Assembly: GCF_006265175.1 (NCBI RefSeq)
Contig: NZ_VDCQ01000016.1
Span: 83,444-147,443 of the forward strand
DNA: 64,000 bases
Direction of reading: 5' to 3'
Origin: Paenibacillus hemerocallicola
Lineage (GTDB): Bacteria; Bacillota; Bacilli; Paenibacillales; NBRC-103111
In this document: piece by piece, positions 17,953-26,722 of the stretch
Layout of the letters: each line of letters opens with the position of its first letter
How positions within the stretch are numbered: the first letter of the stretch is position 1
The notes under the pieces: generated by a model
Database searches by the model: none
What the model saw: the letters and a program-made list of their open reading frames with translations, nothing else
Told to the model about the DNA's origin: nothing
Translations under genes and position numbers: made by a program

Positions 17953-18122
17953 ACCTGTTTCCTCCGTTCTGCTTTGGAATGGTGGCTAATTCCATTATAC
18001 TACCGACGGACAAACGCAAGCCAACCGAAGTGACGATTTTGGCGGAAAAAGGGTTCACATTCGATTGACTTCCATAATATAATTAACTAGAATGTATCTT
18101 AAATTAGCCGGAAGGGGAACCA

Positions 18123-18665
18123 ATGATGAATATCGCCATTATAGCCGGAAGCAACAAGCAATCCTCCACGAGTACGAAGCTATGCCGATATATTGAAAAG
18201 CTGTTGTCGGAAAAGGAATGCGGCGTAACGCTGTTCGATCTACATAAACGCCCCGTACCGTTATTTGCGCCGGACAACCGCAATCCCGCCGACGTCAACT
18301 TGTCCGCACTCAAGGAAACGATGCTGCGGGCGGATGCCATCGTCCTGAGCACGCCGGATTACCACGGCTCCATATCCGGAACGCTGAAAAACGCGATCGA
18401 CCATCTCGGCTTCGATCATTTCGACGGCAAGGTCGTATTGGCGGTCTGTTCGACCGGCGGAGCGGTCGGCATTAGCCCGCTGCAGCAAATACAAGTAATG
18501 GTTCGCGCCGTTCACGGCATCAACTGCCCGGAATGGATCTCGATCGGGGGAGAGAACCGGCAGTTCGATGCCGAGGGGGAGCCCGCCGTTGCCCAAGTGA
18601 AGGAACGGACGATCCGGGCCGTGAATTATTTTCTGAAAATGGCTCATTCGCTCCGAAAACAATAA
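18123..18665 (+). CDS. NADPH-dependent FMN reductase-like flavoprotein
   Basis: The protein has 180 residues with a flavodoxin-like fold. The phosphate-binding loop is AGSNKQSSTSTKL near the N-terminus, and the flavin-contact loop is STPDYHGSISGTLKNAIDHL near residues 78-97, both diagnostic of the FMN_red family (azoreductase, chromate or quinone reductase). GGAAGGGG precedes tandem ATGs at 18123 and 18126; either may start the protein. Confidence 0.92.
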   Translation: MMNIAIIAGSNKQSSTSTKLCRYIEKLLSEKECGVTLFDLHKRPVPLFAPDNRNPADVNLSALKETMLRADAIVLSTPDYHGSISGTLKNAIDHLGFDHFDGKVVLAVCSTGGAVGISPLQQIQVMVRAVHGINCPEWISIGGENRQFDAEGEPAVAQVKERTIRAVNYFLKMAHSLRKQ

Positions 18666-18677
18666 TCGCTAACAAAC

Positions 18678-18717
18678 AAAAGCCGGTTCCAAGCCCTGAG
18701 GCGAGGAACCGGCTTTT
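18678..18717. terminator. Bidirectional terminator
   Basis: AAAAGCCGGTTCC and GGAACCGGCTTTT form a 13-bp stem between the convergent FMN reductase gene and membrane protein gene. Confidence 0.92.
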
Positions 18718-18748
18718 GCAATCGATCGAAGTTTTCGCCTATGCGGCA

Positions 18749-19330
18749 TTACTGCTTTTTGCCCCGGAACTCCTTGACGAACAGGAACGCCCCGGCTATG
18801 AGCAAGGCCGCTCCGCCGACGGCCGTATTGACCGTGAACAATCCGTCCCACCAGCCTCCGAATGCGGAAAGCGAGCAGAAAAACACGACGGCTCCGATAA
18901 ATCCGAGCAGCAAATTGCCTCCGTTCGCATTCGGATAAGCGACCGGTCCGGGGAAATGATTGCCGTGCCGGATAGCCCTGTTGATCGCATCGGTCTGGTG
19001 AACCGCATCGAATACGTTATAGAAGTAAAGCACCGGAATAAGCAGCGACAGCAGCGTCACCGGCAGCACATTGAACTCGACCGGACCGTCCGCGAAAAAA
19101 ACGATAGAAACGATATTGAGCGCGAGCAGCAGCATGATCGACATGCCCCGGACGACCGCTCCCAAATACATTTGACCCGTTCCGGGAATGATCATGGACA
19201 GCAAGGTCGCCGCGAACTTGCTCTTAAGCGGCAGCTTCTCGACCGGATACGCCATCGGAACGTGCCCTCCGCCATAAGGCGTCGCATGGGTATTCGGCGG
19301 CGTTCTCGCTTCGAAAAAATCGTCTTTCAT
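18749..19330 (-). CDS. Multi-pass membrane protein, function unknown
   Basis: The protein has 193 residues. A hydrophilic, Pro/Gly/His-containing N-terminus (about 35 residues) is followed by four to five hydrophobic helices; the segment SMIIPGTGQMYLGAVVRGMSI resembles the TM2-type 'G-x-G-Q-x-Y-x-G' membrane motif. The C-terminus is basic (KEFRGKKQ). GAAAGAAGG precedes ATG 19330. I do not recognise a function. Confidence 0.75.
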   Translation of the reverse strand: MKDDFFEARTPPNTHATPYGGGHVPMAYPVEKLPLKSKFAATLLSMIIPGTGQMYLGAVVRGMSIMLLLALNIVSIVFFADGPVEFNVLPVTLLSLLIPVLYFYNVFDAVHQTDAINRAIRHGNHFPGPVAYPNANGGNLLLGFIGAVVFFCSLSAFGGWWDGLFTVNTAVGGAALLIAGAFLFVKEFRGKKQ

Positions 19331-19443
19331 AAGTCGTACCTTCTTTCCGTCGATTCGTTTAGTTACAGCTTACCCTTAACGAATCGGGGCGAAAACCGAC
19401 CGGGGACGGTATTCCTACTGGTCTAAAGTCGGGCAGGGACGGC

Positions 19444-20625
19444 CTACTCGTACGAAACGCCCTTCGTATAGGTGTTGCCCGCATTCCAGAGCAGAAACTC
19501 GTCGATGCCGCTGTCCTTCAGAGCGCGTATTTGCTCCTCGATTTCGCGTTTCCCGTATTCGATATGGCCCTGCACCCAAGATGCCGTAAAGTCTTGAAGC
19601 CATGGACGAACGACCGGCTTGTGCGAGCCGAGCGGGTCCAGCTTTTTCGTCGTATCGGCCATCGCCCCATGAATCGTCGCATAGGGCGCGGCGTCCGGCA
19701 CCTTGGACCCGAACCAGCCGGTACCGTAATGGCTCGGATAGACCATGGGGGCAATCACGTCCACATATTTCGCTATTTTGCCGAAATCCTGACCGATCCC
19801 TTCGGCCGCCGGTACGGATGCCGCATATCCGAATATGTCGACGGATACGCGAACGCCGAGAGGAGCGAGCTGCTCCCGCGCATATTTGACGAAGTCGGCG
19901 ACGGCATCGATTCGCGGCCGGTCATCCTTCGTATAGCTCAATTGCTCGGCCCGCTTCTCGAATCCTTCCGGAAACCGGACATAATCGAACTGAATTTCCT
20001 TGAAGCCGGACTTGGCGGCTTCCTTGGCTACCGCCACGTTATAGTCCCACACTTGCTTCTCGTACGGGTTGACGAAGCTGTCCGGAGTACTTTTGCCGTT
20101 CGTCCATAACGTGCCGTCCGGATTGAGGAACGACAGCTCCGGCTTTTTGCCGGCGAGGACGGTATCCTTGAAGACGACGACTCGGGCGATCGGGTATACG
20201 TCATGCTCTTGTAGCGTCGCCATCAGTCCGGGCATATCGGCGATAATCGGTTTCGTCGTGCCGAGCGCGTTCAGCTCGGGGTTCTCGGTGTCATAAGTAA
20301 TATGGCCGTAATCGTCCTTCACGTCGATAACGAACGAATTCAGCTCCGTCTCGTCCAGCAGCTTGAGCAGCGCATTCAGCCTCGAGCCGGCTGCGCTGTG
20401 TGCCGTAACGTATACGCCTTTGACGGCCGGGGCGTCTGTCTGCGGATCGGATTTGACGAATTCGGTTTCCGGTATCGAGATGTCGGCTGTTCCGGACGGT
20501 GCCGGCGCCGCAGCTTTGCCGGAATCGGCGGCTGCTTGGAGCAACTGCTCGATCGGGACGGCGGCAGCCGCAGTTCCCGGGGCGGTTCCGACAAGCAATA
20601 ACAAGGCCGCGAGTAATAATTCCAT
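19444..20625 (-). CDS. Secreted putative glycoside hydrolase (DUF4015 family)
   Basis: The protein has 393 residues. A signal peptide (MELLLAALLLLVGTAPGTAAAA) and a linker rich in Ala and Pro precede a TIM-barrel-like domain with family motifs VKGVYVTAHSA, NSFVIDVKDDYGHITYDT, FKEIQFDYVRFPEGF and VIAPMVYPSHY. The family is related to glycoside hydrolases; the acidic residues in DVKDD and FDYVRFP are plausible active-site groups, and the substrate is unknown. ATG 20625 with GGAGGAG is preferred to the longer frame from 20679, which would bury the signal peptide. Confidence 0.85.
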   Translation of the reverse strand: MELLLAALLLLVGTAPGTAAAAVPIEQLLQAAADSGKAAAPAPSGTADISIPETEFVKSDPQTDAPAVKGVYVTAHSAAGSRLNALLKLLDETELNSFVIDVKDDYGHITYDTENPELNALGTTKPIIADMPGLMATLQEHDVYPIARVVVFKDTVLAGKKPELSFLNPDGTLWTNGKSTPDSFVNPYEKQVWDYNVAVAKEAAKSGFKEIQFDYVRFPEGFEKRAEQLSYTKDDRPRIDAVADFVKYAREQLAPLGVRVSVDIFGYAASVPAAEGIGQDFGKIAKYVDVIAPMVYPSHYGTGWFGSKVPDAAPYATIHGAMADTTKKLDPLGSHKPVVRPWLQDFTASWVQGHIEYGKREIEEQIRALKDSGIDEFLLWNAGNTYTKGVSYE

Positions 20626-20785
20626 GTCGTTCTCCTCCCTCCCGAAGATAACGGTTAGTCGCGATGCTTGCCCGTACATACTTTTACAGCAAAAGCGCTC
20701 TGGTCAATCACCCGACTGCGAACGATGGAAGGAAAGCGAAGGCTGCTTGCGGCATGTCGCGGCCGCGGCATTACTCGTTGCGTAC

Positions 20786-20826
20786 AAAAAAAGACGCCGC
20801 TTCTTCAATGAAGAAGGGCGTCTTTC
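20786..20826 (-). terminator. Terminator of the small acidic gene
   Basis: On the minus strand AAAGACGCC...GGCGTCTTTTTTT forms the outer stem, with an inner CTTCTTC/GAAGAAG. It overlaps the last codons of the small gene. Confidence 0.85.
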
Positions 20827-20993
20827 GAATATTCGGAAATGCTGTACTTGACGATATCCAAAGCGTCTTCCGCTTCAAGCGACTCGAGCCCGTTTTTCAG
20901 TACGATTTCGATGTCGAGCTCGGAAGATTTCAAGCAAGGGTACATATCGGGCGTTAATTTCATCACAATCCTGGATAATTTGACCGTTTCCAT
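20805..20993 (-). CDS. Small acidic hypothetical protein
   Basis: The protein has 62 residues and starts METVKLSRIVMKL. It contains SSELDIEIVLKNGLESLEAEDALDIVKY, a helical acidic stretch. AAAGGTG lies 6 bases before ATG 20993. An own promoter (21109-21137) and a terminator overlapping the 3' end support a real single-gene unit. Function unknown. Confidence 0.7.
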   Translation of the reverse strand: METVKLSRIVMKLTPDMYPCLKSSELDIEIVLKNGLESLEAEDALDIVKYSISEYSKDALLH

Positions 20994-21108
20994 AAGCATC
21001 ACCTTTCCGCGTTTTTTTTGAATCGGTCTATCGACGATCGTACAAAAAAAAACGAAAAGATCTTAAGTTGTTAAGCCGTCTAACCAGAACCTATGAAATT
21101 ACAAGTCC

Positions 21109-21137
21109 ATTATATCACAAGAACATCGGTTGTGTAT
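21109..21137 (-). promoter_or_regulatory. Promoter of the small acidic gene
   Basis: On the minus strand a perfect -10 TATAAT (21114-21109) has TACACA as -35 at a 17-base spacing. Confidence 0.6.
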
Positions 21138-21174
21138 CCACTTGCAACGTTTTCCATAGCCCATTATTTGCCGC

Positions 21175-22002
21175 TTATATCAATTTGCGGAATTCGCCGA
21201 TGATCTCCACGGTTTCCACGATATTGACAAATGCCTTCGGATCGGTTTCCTTGACGATTTTGCGCAGCTCCGCCAGCTCGTACCGGGTCGTAACCGTCAT
21301 CAGCATATCGTGGGGAAGATGGCTGTAGGCGCCTTCGGTTTTGATAAGCGTGATTCCCCGGGGCAGCTGGAGCAGCCTGCCGATCATTTGATCCCTGGAG
21401 CTTGTTACGATAAATGCGGTTACCTTCACGTGACGGATATGGATCGTGTCCACCACTTTGCCCGCTATGAAAATCGACAGCATCGACCGCAGGGCGGCAT
21501 CCCAGCCGAGCACGAGGCCGAGCGCCAGCACGACGGCGCCGTTCAGGGCGAACAGCAGCATGCCGAGCGGGAAGTCCCGCCTGCGGGTCAAGATGGAGCC
21601 TATAATATCAAGACCCCCGGTAGAGCCGCCGGACCGAAGCGAAAGCCCGGAGCCCATGCCGATTAGCGCGCCTCCGAAGACGGCGCCGATGATCGGATCG
21701 GAGTTGAGCGAAATGTTCGGGACGAGCTGCATGAACCAGGTCGTCAGTACGACCGACACTACGCTGAGCCAGACAAATCGCTTGCCGATAACGATCCATC
21801 CCCATACGAGAACCGGCAAGTTGATCAGGAAGTAAAGCATCCCGATGTTCCAGCCCGTAAAATAGCCGATCATCATGGAAATGCCGGACAAGCCCCCGCT
21901 CAACAGCTGATGGGGGATCAGAAACAGATTGAAGCCGGCGGCAATCAGCATCGCGCCGACCGACATGAACAGCAGGTCGAATAGATCACGCAATCGGATC
22001 AT
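21175..22002 (-). CDS. YitT family membrane protein
   Basis: The protein has 275 residues: five hydrophobic helices (IRLRDLFDLLFMSVGAMLIAAGFNLFLIPHQLLSGGLSGIS is the family's opening) followed by a cytoplasmic DUF2179 domain (from about residue 215, VTTRYELAELRKIVKETDPKAFVNIVETVEIIGEF). YitT proteins occur in several copies in Bacillales; their function is unclear. ATG 22002 is preceded by GGAGGG. The larger open frame reaching 22521 is antisense to the Ser-rich lipoprotein and not real upstream of 22002. Confidence 0.92.
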   Translation of the reverse strand: MIRLRDLFDLLFMSVGAMLIAAGFNLFLIPHQLLSGGLSGISMMIGYFTGWNIGMLYFLINLPVLVWGWIVIGKRFVWLSVVSVVLTTWFMQLVPNISLNSDPIIGAVFGGALIGMGSGLSLRSGGSTGGLDIIGSILTRRRDFPLGMLLFALNGAVVLALGLVLGWDAALRSMLSIFIAGKVVDTIHIRHVKVTAFIVTSSRDQMIGRLLQLPRGITLIKTEGAYSHLPHDMLMTVTTRYELAELRKIVKETDPKAFVNIVETVEIIGEFRKLI

Positions 22003-22073
22003 AATAGTCCCTCCATGATAACATTGTTCCCAAAATGTTAGGAAAACGGTACGGGACGGACTTATCGGCGAAA

Positions 22074-22113
22074 TGAAAAAAACAACCTTGGATTGAGACT
22101 GTCCAAGGTTGTT
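22074..22113 (-). terminator. Terminator of the DUF4247 gene
   Basis: On the minus strand AACAACCTTGGA pairs with TCCAAGGTTGTT (12 bp) and is followed by a T run. Confidence 0.9.
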
Positions 22114-22132
22114 CACGGTAGGTGCCTTATAG

Positions 22133-22936
22133 TTATCGTTTCTTGCCGCCGCTCTTGCTGCTGAAGCTTCCGGACCGGTTCGACGTGCTCGGTTTGCTCG
22201 ATGATTTGGTTGACGGGGATGAGCCGTCGTTTTTGCGGACGCTCCCCGAGCTCGAAGTCGACCAGCTTCCGGTGCTGGACTTGCTTGAGCTCGAGCTGCT
22301 GCTTGAGCCAGTGCTGCCCGAGCTGCTGGAGCCGGAGCTTCCCGCAGCCGACGAAGAGCTGCCGGACGGCACGGAGCCTTTGGACGTAAACGAGCCGGTA
22401 CGGTCGCTCGTTGTCGGTTTCTTCTCGTCGGTAGAAGAAGAGGAAGACGAGGTCGAGCTTTTGCTTGGAACGGAAGTCGAATACCCTTTGTACGGGGTCG
22501 AATATTTTTTGCTCGAATCATACCAGCCGTTTCCGAAAATCGACTGAATCAGGGAAGCCGCGATGTACCCTTCGAGAAACGATGAGCTATAGTTCTGCTT
22601 CGCATATTCGATCGTATCGACTTCGATTAGCGTATTGTTCGGGTTATCCGGATTTTTCTGAAGATTGACGACCCGGTTGTCGTAAATGAGGAACATTTGG
22701 TCCGGGTCTTCCTTGCTCGTTTCCTGCGGCTTTTCCTTGCCGGCCAATTCTTTGGCCACTGCGGGAACCGTCTTGCCCTCCGCCTCGTACACTTTGGCCG
22801 ACGTCTTTCCTTTGCCGGCCATATCGACGAGCGGGTACTCATCTTTCACGTAGTTGGCCGCGTTCGCGCAACCGGACAGCAGGGCGACGACGAGCAGCAA
22901 GCTTACCCAGGTCGTCCAGCGGTACCAACGCTTCAT
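22133..22936 (-). CDS. DUF4247-type lipoprotein with long Ser-rich tail
   Basis: The protein has 267 residues. A lipobox LLSGC (cysteine near residue 23) follows a hydrophobic helix. Residues 25-145 form a folded domain of DUF4247 type (NYVKDEYPLVDM, FLIYDNRVVNLQKNPDNPNNTLIEVDTIEYAKQNY). From about 155 on the sequence is almost only Ser, Gly, Thr, Lys and Pro, ending SFSSKSGGKKR. The tail may span the cell wall. AAAGGAG precedes ATG 22936. It is the second gene of a pair with the DUF4178 protein upstream, 46 bases apart. Confidence 0.82.
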   Translation of the reverse strand: MKRWYRWTTWVSLLLVVALLSGCANAANYVKDEYPLVDMAGKGKTSAKVYEAEGKTVPAVAKELAGKEKPQETSKEDPDQMFLIYDNRVVNLQKNPDNPNNTLIEVDTIEYAKQNYSSSFLEGYIAASLIQSIFGNGWYDSSKKYSTPYKGYSTSVPSKSSTSSSSSSTDEKKPTTSDRTGSFTSKGSVPSGSSSSAAGSSGSSSSGSTGSSSSSSSSKSSTGSWSTSSSGSVRKNDGSSPSTKSSSKPSTSNRSGSFSSKSGGKKR

Positions 22937-22982
22937 GGCTGATCACTCCTTTCCCCAAGCGAATCTTAGAAGCCGGCTCCCG

Positions 22983-23522
22983 TTATTTGGTCGATTTCAT
23001 AATCTTTACTTCGGCGGAAGGGATGCGGGTTCCTACCATGCCGATAAATTGTCCGTCCTGCCATTGCAGGAAAAAGTGTTCGTTCTCATCGGCGAAATAA
23101 CGCCAAACCATCACTTCGTCATTGCTGCGAAAATCGGTATTGCCTAGCGTCTGCGTCCTGTCCGTACGCTGATGCTCGAGCGTATAGGTGACGTTGCCGT
23201 CGAGCTCCAGCCTGGTCGGAACATCGTTCGGATCGTCCAGACCGCCTTCGAGAAACCGGCACATGAAGCAGTCGTAGCTGCGTCCTTTTTCCACAAGAAG
23301 ACAATGAATGTCCCTGCCGCTTTGCAAATAATAAGCGTATCGGTGAGGCGCGAAGCCCCGGTCGGAATAGACGACCTTGCCGGAGATCACGTATTCCTCC
23401 AGATCGACGTTCATGATGTCTCCGACGGAAGCCCCTTCCAGAGGCGGGACCGAAGCATGGGGAGAGGGCTGCGGCTCTTTATGGCTACGGAATATGTTGA
23501 CGATTCGTTTGAAAATGGACAT
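22983..23522 (-). CDS. DUF4178 domain protein
   Basis: The protein has 179 residues. A basic N-terminus (MSIFKRIVNIFRSHKEP) precedes a DUF4178 beta-rich domain (GDIMNVDLEEYVISGKVVY, YAYYLQSGRDIHCLLVEKGR, NDEVMVWRYFADENEHFFLQWQDGQF). Function is not established. AAAGGAG precedes ATG 23522. Pairing with DUF4247 is, as far as I know, a conserved arrangement in Bacillales. Confidence 0.82.
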   Translation of the reverse strand: MSIFKRIVNIFRSHKEPQPSPHASVPPLEGASVGDIMNVDLEEYVISGKVVYSDRGFAPHRYAYYLQSGRDIHCLLVEKGRSYDCFMCRFLEGGLDDPNDVPTRLELDGNVTYTLEHQRTDRTQTLGNTDFRSNDEVMVWRYFADENEHFFLQWQDGQFIGMVGTRIPSAEVKIMKSTK

Positions 23523-23672
23523 ATGAATTCGCTCCTTTACCGCGTTTCGCTCGTTCGATTGCTTTGTTCGATCGCTAAGATGTTATACGGCTATGCCGGC
23601 AATAGGTTTCGCGCACGAAAAACAAATCTCGACAAACGAAGGGGGAACGGCTAAAAAACTGGAAATGGGATC

Positions 23673-23701
23673 TTGAATTATGGTATGATATAAAAGATAT
23701 T
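23673..23701 (+). promoter_or_regulatory. Probable promoter of the DEAD-box helicase leader
   Basis: TTGAAT (23673-23678), 17-base spacer, GATATT (23696-23701). It would give a leader of about 325 bases before the helicase start. TATGAT/TATAAA sequences at 23684-23694 are alternative -10 boxes. Confidence 0.5.
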
Positions 23702-24032
23702 CTTAAGTTCGGCTGACGAACGGAATGAGTTGGCGATGGTACCCCGCTCATACCTTTTCTTGAACGATAAAGAAAGTTCAAGTTCCGCTAAGCGTTAAGG
23801 CGGTTGGAGACTTTCTTTACCAAGAAAAACTACATCTAAATCCGCGGTCGCTCATCTCTTGAGTGGACCTCGATTGACGTTTTTCTTATAACGAGATCGG
23901 ATCCGCAAATGATCCCCGTATGAAACGGGTTTGAGGAAAGAGATACTAAACCATCGGATAGAAAAGTCGCGCTTAAGGGTAAATCAAAAATTCAAGGGAT
24001 CTAGATACCCTAAGTAAAAGGAGTAGAAACAT
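23702..24032 (+). promoter_or_regulatory. Long structured 5' leader of the DEAD-box helicase gene
   Basis: About 330 bases without a gene. It holds CTTGAAC/GTTCAAG (23760-23782), the element described at 23777-23888, and just before the ribosome site CTTAAGGGTA mirrored by TACCCTAAG (about 23972-24015). Long structured leaders are typical of cold-induced RNA helicase genes. The regulatory role here is inference. Confidence 0.6.
23777..23888 (+). ncRNA. Candidate structured RNA element, copy 1
   Basis: A core of 70 bases (23819-23888) recurs at 44761-44827. Shared blocks are ACCAAGAAAAAC, CGCGGTCGCTC (23843-23853) and CGATTGACGTTTTTCTTA (23871-23888, 16 of 18 identical), with TTCAAGTTC and GCTAA also shared upstream (23777-23791). 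AAGAAAAAC (23822-23830) pairs perfectly with GTTTTTCTT (23879-23887), closing a domain. Inside, GGTC and GACC can pair around CTCA/TGAG. Strand and function are not settled; it lies in the helicase leader on the plus strand. Confidence 0.55.
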
Positions 24033-25631
24033 TTGAAATTATTCAGTGAGTTCGGCTTGGACTCCAAAGTAGTCCGGGCTATTACGGAAATGGGATTCGA
24101 GGAATCGACGCCGATCCAGGAGAAAACGATACCGCTCGCCCTAGAGGGTAAAGATTTGATCGGTCAGGCGCAAACCGGTACGGGGAAAACGGCCGCATTC
24201 GGCATTCCGCTCATTAACCGGATCGAAGCTTCGGAGGAACGGATCGTAGCGCTCATCATGTGCCCTACGCGCGAGCTTGCCATTCAGGTCGCGGAAGAAA
24301 TCGGGAAGCTGGGCCGGTTCAAAGGAATTCGCTCGCTGCCGATTTACGGCGGTCAAGATATCGTGAAGCAAATTCGCGCGTTGAAGAAAAAACCGCAAAT
24401 CATTATCGGAACGCCGGGACGTCTGCTCGATCACATCAACCGCAAAACGATCAAGCTCGATAACGTCAACACGGTCGTCCTCGACGAAGCGGACGAAATG
24501 CTCGATATGGGATTCATGGAAGATATCCAATCGATCCTGCAGCTTGTTCCGCCGGAGCGCCATACGATGCTGTTCTCGGCTACGATGCCGGAAAACATCA
24601 AGCGGTTGGCGAAGCAGTTCCTGAACGAGCCGGAGCACGTATCGGTTATTCCGAAGCAAGTGAGCGCGCCGCTTATCGCCCAATCCTATATCGAGGTGCA
24701 CGAGAAGCAAAAGTTCGAAGCTTTGTCCCGTCTGCTCGATATGGAATCGCCTGAGCTGGCCATCATCTTCGGACGCACGAAGCGCCGCGTCGACGAACTG
24801 TCCGAAGCGCTGCAAAAGCGCGGCTATTCGGCGGAAGGACTGCATGGCGACTTGTCGCAAAACCAACGCGACAACGTAATGCGGAAGTTCCGTGACGGCA
24901 GCATCGACGTTCTCGTCGCTACCGACGTTGCCGCACGCGGACTCGACGTATCCGGCGTGACGCACGTTATCAACTTCGATTTGCCGCAAGATCCGGAAAG
25001 CTATGTTCACCGGATCGGCCGTACAGGCCGTGCGGGCCGCGAAGGCGCGGCATGGACGTTCGTAACGCCTCGCGAAATCGACCATCTGCACTTCATCGAA
25101 CGGGTGACGCGTCATCGCATTCCTCGCAAACCTTTGCCGAGCATGGCGGAAGCGATCGAAGGAAAACAACGCGTTACGGCCGAGCGTGTGCTCGAAATCG
25201 TCAATGACGAAGGATTGACCGAATTCAAAGGAATCGCGATCCAATTGCTGGAGCAATACGATTCGGTCCAGCTCCTTGCGGCGGCATTGAAGCTTCTGAC
25301 CGGCGACAAGAAAGAAGTGGATATCGAGCTTACGCCGGAGGATCCGTTGCGCGCGAAGAAACGGCGTCCCGATGTTCGCAGCTCCGGCCGCAAAATGCCC
25401 GGATCTTACGTACGCGACGGGCAGGGTCAAAGCGGCGGCGGCGGCTACCGTCGCAGCGGCGATCGTCCGTATTCGTCCGGTTCCGGCGGCGGCGGCGACC
25501 GCGGGCGTCGTGATGGCGGCAACCGCGGCGGCTACGGCGGACGCGACGACCGTTACCGTGACGGCGATCGGGGCCAACGGAGAACCGATGACCGCAAGCC
25601 GAAGAGCAGCTCCGAATTTGTCAACATTTGA
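24033..25631 (+). CDS. cshA: DEAD-box RNA helicase, CshA-like
   Basis: The protein has 532 residues. Motifs in order: Q motif region ([32 protein letters not shown]), [18 protein letters not shown] in [18 protein letters not shown] and [15 protein letters not shown]-terminal accessory domain is followed by a Gly/Arg/Asp-rich tail ([26 protein letters not shown]) from about residue 465, typical of helicases that bind RNA broadly and join the RNA degradosome and ribosome assembly, especially in the cold. The TTG start at 24033 follows AAAGGAG by 9 bases. A long structured leader precedes it. Confidence 0.95.
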   Translation: MKLFSEFGLDSKVVRAITEMGFEESTPIQEKTIPLALEGKDLIGQAQTGTGKTAAFGIPLINRIEASEERIVALIMCPTRELAIQVAEEIGKLGRFKGIRSLPIYGGQDIVKQIRALKKKPQIIIGTPGRLLDHINRKTIKLDNVNTVVLDEADEMLDMGFMEDIQSILQLVPPERHTMLFSATMPENIKRLAKQFLNEPEHVSVIPKQVSAPLIAQSYIEVHEKQKFEALSRLLDMESPELAIIFGRTKRRVDELSEALQKRGYSAEGLHGDLSQNQRDNVMRKFRDGSIDVLVATDVAARGLDVSGVTHVINFDLPQDPESYVHRIGRTGRAGREGAAWTFVTPREIDHLHFIERVTRHRIPRKPLPSMAEAIEGKQRVTAERVLEIVNDEGLTEFKGIAIQLLEQYDSVQLLAAALKLLTGDKKEVDIELTPEDPLRAKKRRPDVRSSGRKMPGSYVRDGQGQSGGGGYRRSGDRPYSSGSGGGGDRGRRDGGNRGGYGGRDDRYRDGDRGQRRTDDRKPKSSSEFVNI

Positions 25632-25647
25632 TCGGGTAAGTAGAGAA

Positions 25648-25680
25648 GGCCTGCCGGTTGCGGCGGGTCTTTTCTTTTTT
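25648..25680 (+). terminator. Terminator after the helicase gene
   Basis: GGCCTGCCG (25649-25657) pairs fully (two G-T pairs) with CGGCGGGTC (25661-25669) across a short loop; T-rich tail. Confidence 0.85.
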
Positions 25681-25798
25681 TCGCCATGATGCGGAAGCAA
25701 GCGGACAATGTGCCGGTTCGCTTTTCTTTTGGGGGATATAATAGTATATTATAGGTAAGTTAAAGTCAGACAAGGTTTCTTCGGAGGAGGATTTCAGG

Positions 25799-26641
25799 TT
25801 GGAATTTCGTGGTCTCATGGGCGGTTTATACCGGATATCGGAATGGATCATGCGGCTGTCCGTCATCAATGTGCTTTGGGTGATCTGTTCGTTTCCTTTT
25901 TTTTATTTGGTGTTGGCCGGTCTGATCGCTTCTGCCGAATCCATCGATTTTTTGAAGCAGTCGGCCGTCATGATCGCGATCGTCACTCCGTTCACGCTTT
26001 TTCCGGCAACGGGCGCCATGTTCACGGTCGCGCGTAAATGGGTAACCGGCGATGACGATGTGCCGTTGTTCAAGACGTATTTCCGGGGCTACAAGGAAAA
26101 TTACCGGCAAAGCATGCTCGGCGGGCTCGTATTTGTCCTGTTCGGCGCGGTCATCTACATCAACTATACGTTTTATTTGAAGCAATCCGGCACGCTCAGC
26201 CTGCTGTCCATTTTGTTCATCGTGCTGACGGTCGTCATGATTGCGGCCATATTCCATTTCTTCTCGATTATGGTTCATTTCCATATGAAGTTTTGGCAAA
26301 TTATTAAAAACTGTTTGCTGATCACGATCGGCAATCCGGTGATGACGATCTTCCTGCTCACCGTCAACGGCATCGTCATCTACGTAAGCGTCAACCATTT
26401 CACGTTCCTGATCCCGTTTTTTATGGGAAGCATAATGGCGACCGTGTCGTTCTTCGCGTTTCACCGCATATTTGACCGGATGAAGACGTTGAACGAAAGC
26501 AAACAGGAAGAAGCGGAAGAAGAGGCAAACGAGGAGAAAAAGACCGACTCGGACGAGGCTCGGGAACTAAGCGATAACGGTACAAGCGTGAAGACGGACG
26601 GGACGGACTCCGATGCGAGCGGCAGGAAGCCGCTGGACTGA
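25799..26641 (+). CDS. YesL/DUF624 family membrane protein
   Basis: The protein has 280 residues. It opens with the DUF624 signature (LMGGLYRISEWIMRLSVINVLWVICSFPFF) and has five to six hydrophobic helices, then a highly charged C-terminal tail of about 55 residues (Glu/Lys/Asp-rich, from about 225). YesL-type proteins often lie beside sugar ABC transporters; here there is none nearby. The TTG start at 25799 follows GGAGGAGG by 8 bases. Confidence 0.85.
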   Translation: MEFRGLMGGLYRISEWIMRLSVINVLWVICSFPFFYLVLAGLIASAESIDFLKQSAVMIAIVTPFTLFPATGAMFTVARKWVTGDDDVPLFKTYFRGYKENYRQSMLGGLVFVLFGAVIYINYTFYLKQSGTLSLLSILFIVLTVVMIAAIFHFFSIMVHFHMKFWQIIKNCLLITIGNPVMTIFLLTVNGIVIYVSVNHFTFLIPFFMGSIMATVSFFAFHRIFDRMKTLNESKQEEAEEEANEEKKTDSDEARELSDNGTSVKTDGTDSDASGRKPLD

Positions 26642-26687
26642 ATGGGGGATTGCGACAAAGCATCCATCATAAATTAACGGTCTCCGG

Positions 26688-26716
26688 TTTACTTTTCCGA
26701 ACGTTGGGCCTATAAT
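26688..26716 (+). promoter_or_regulatory. Promoter of the probable 6S RNA
   Basis: -35 TTTACT (26688-26693), 17-base spacer, perfect -10 TATAAT (26711-26716). Start predicted near 26723. Confidence 0.7.
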
Positions 26717-26722
26717 AAACAT

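Noticed and set aside
22000..22521. N-terminal extension of the YitT gene to 22521
   Set aside because: Rich in Ala, Arg and Pro and antisense-frame shadow of the Ser-rich lipoprotein; the YitT start with GGAGGG at 22002 is clear.
23777..23888. Known riboswitch (for example cyclic di-GMP, ydaO, ykoK, SAM)
   Set aside because: None of the conserved core sequences of these classes that I can recall is present.
24141..25700. 519-codon minus-strand frame over the helicase gene
   Set aside because: Shadow of the conserved helicase; composition Arg/Val-rich and no start site.
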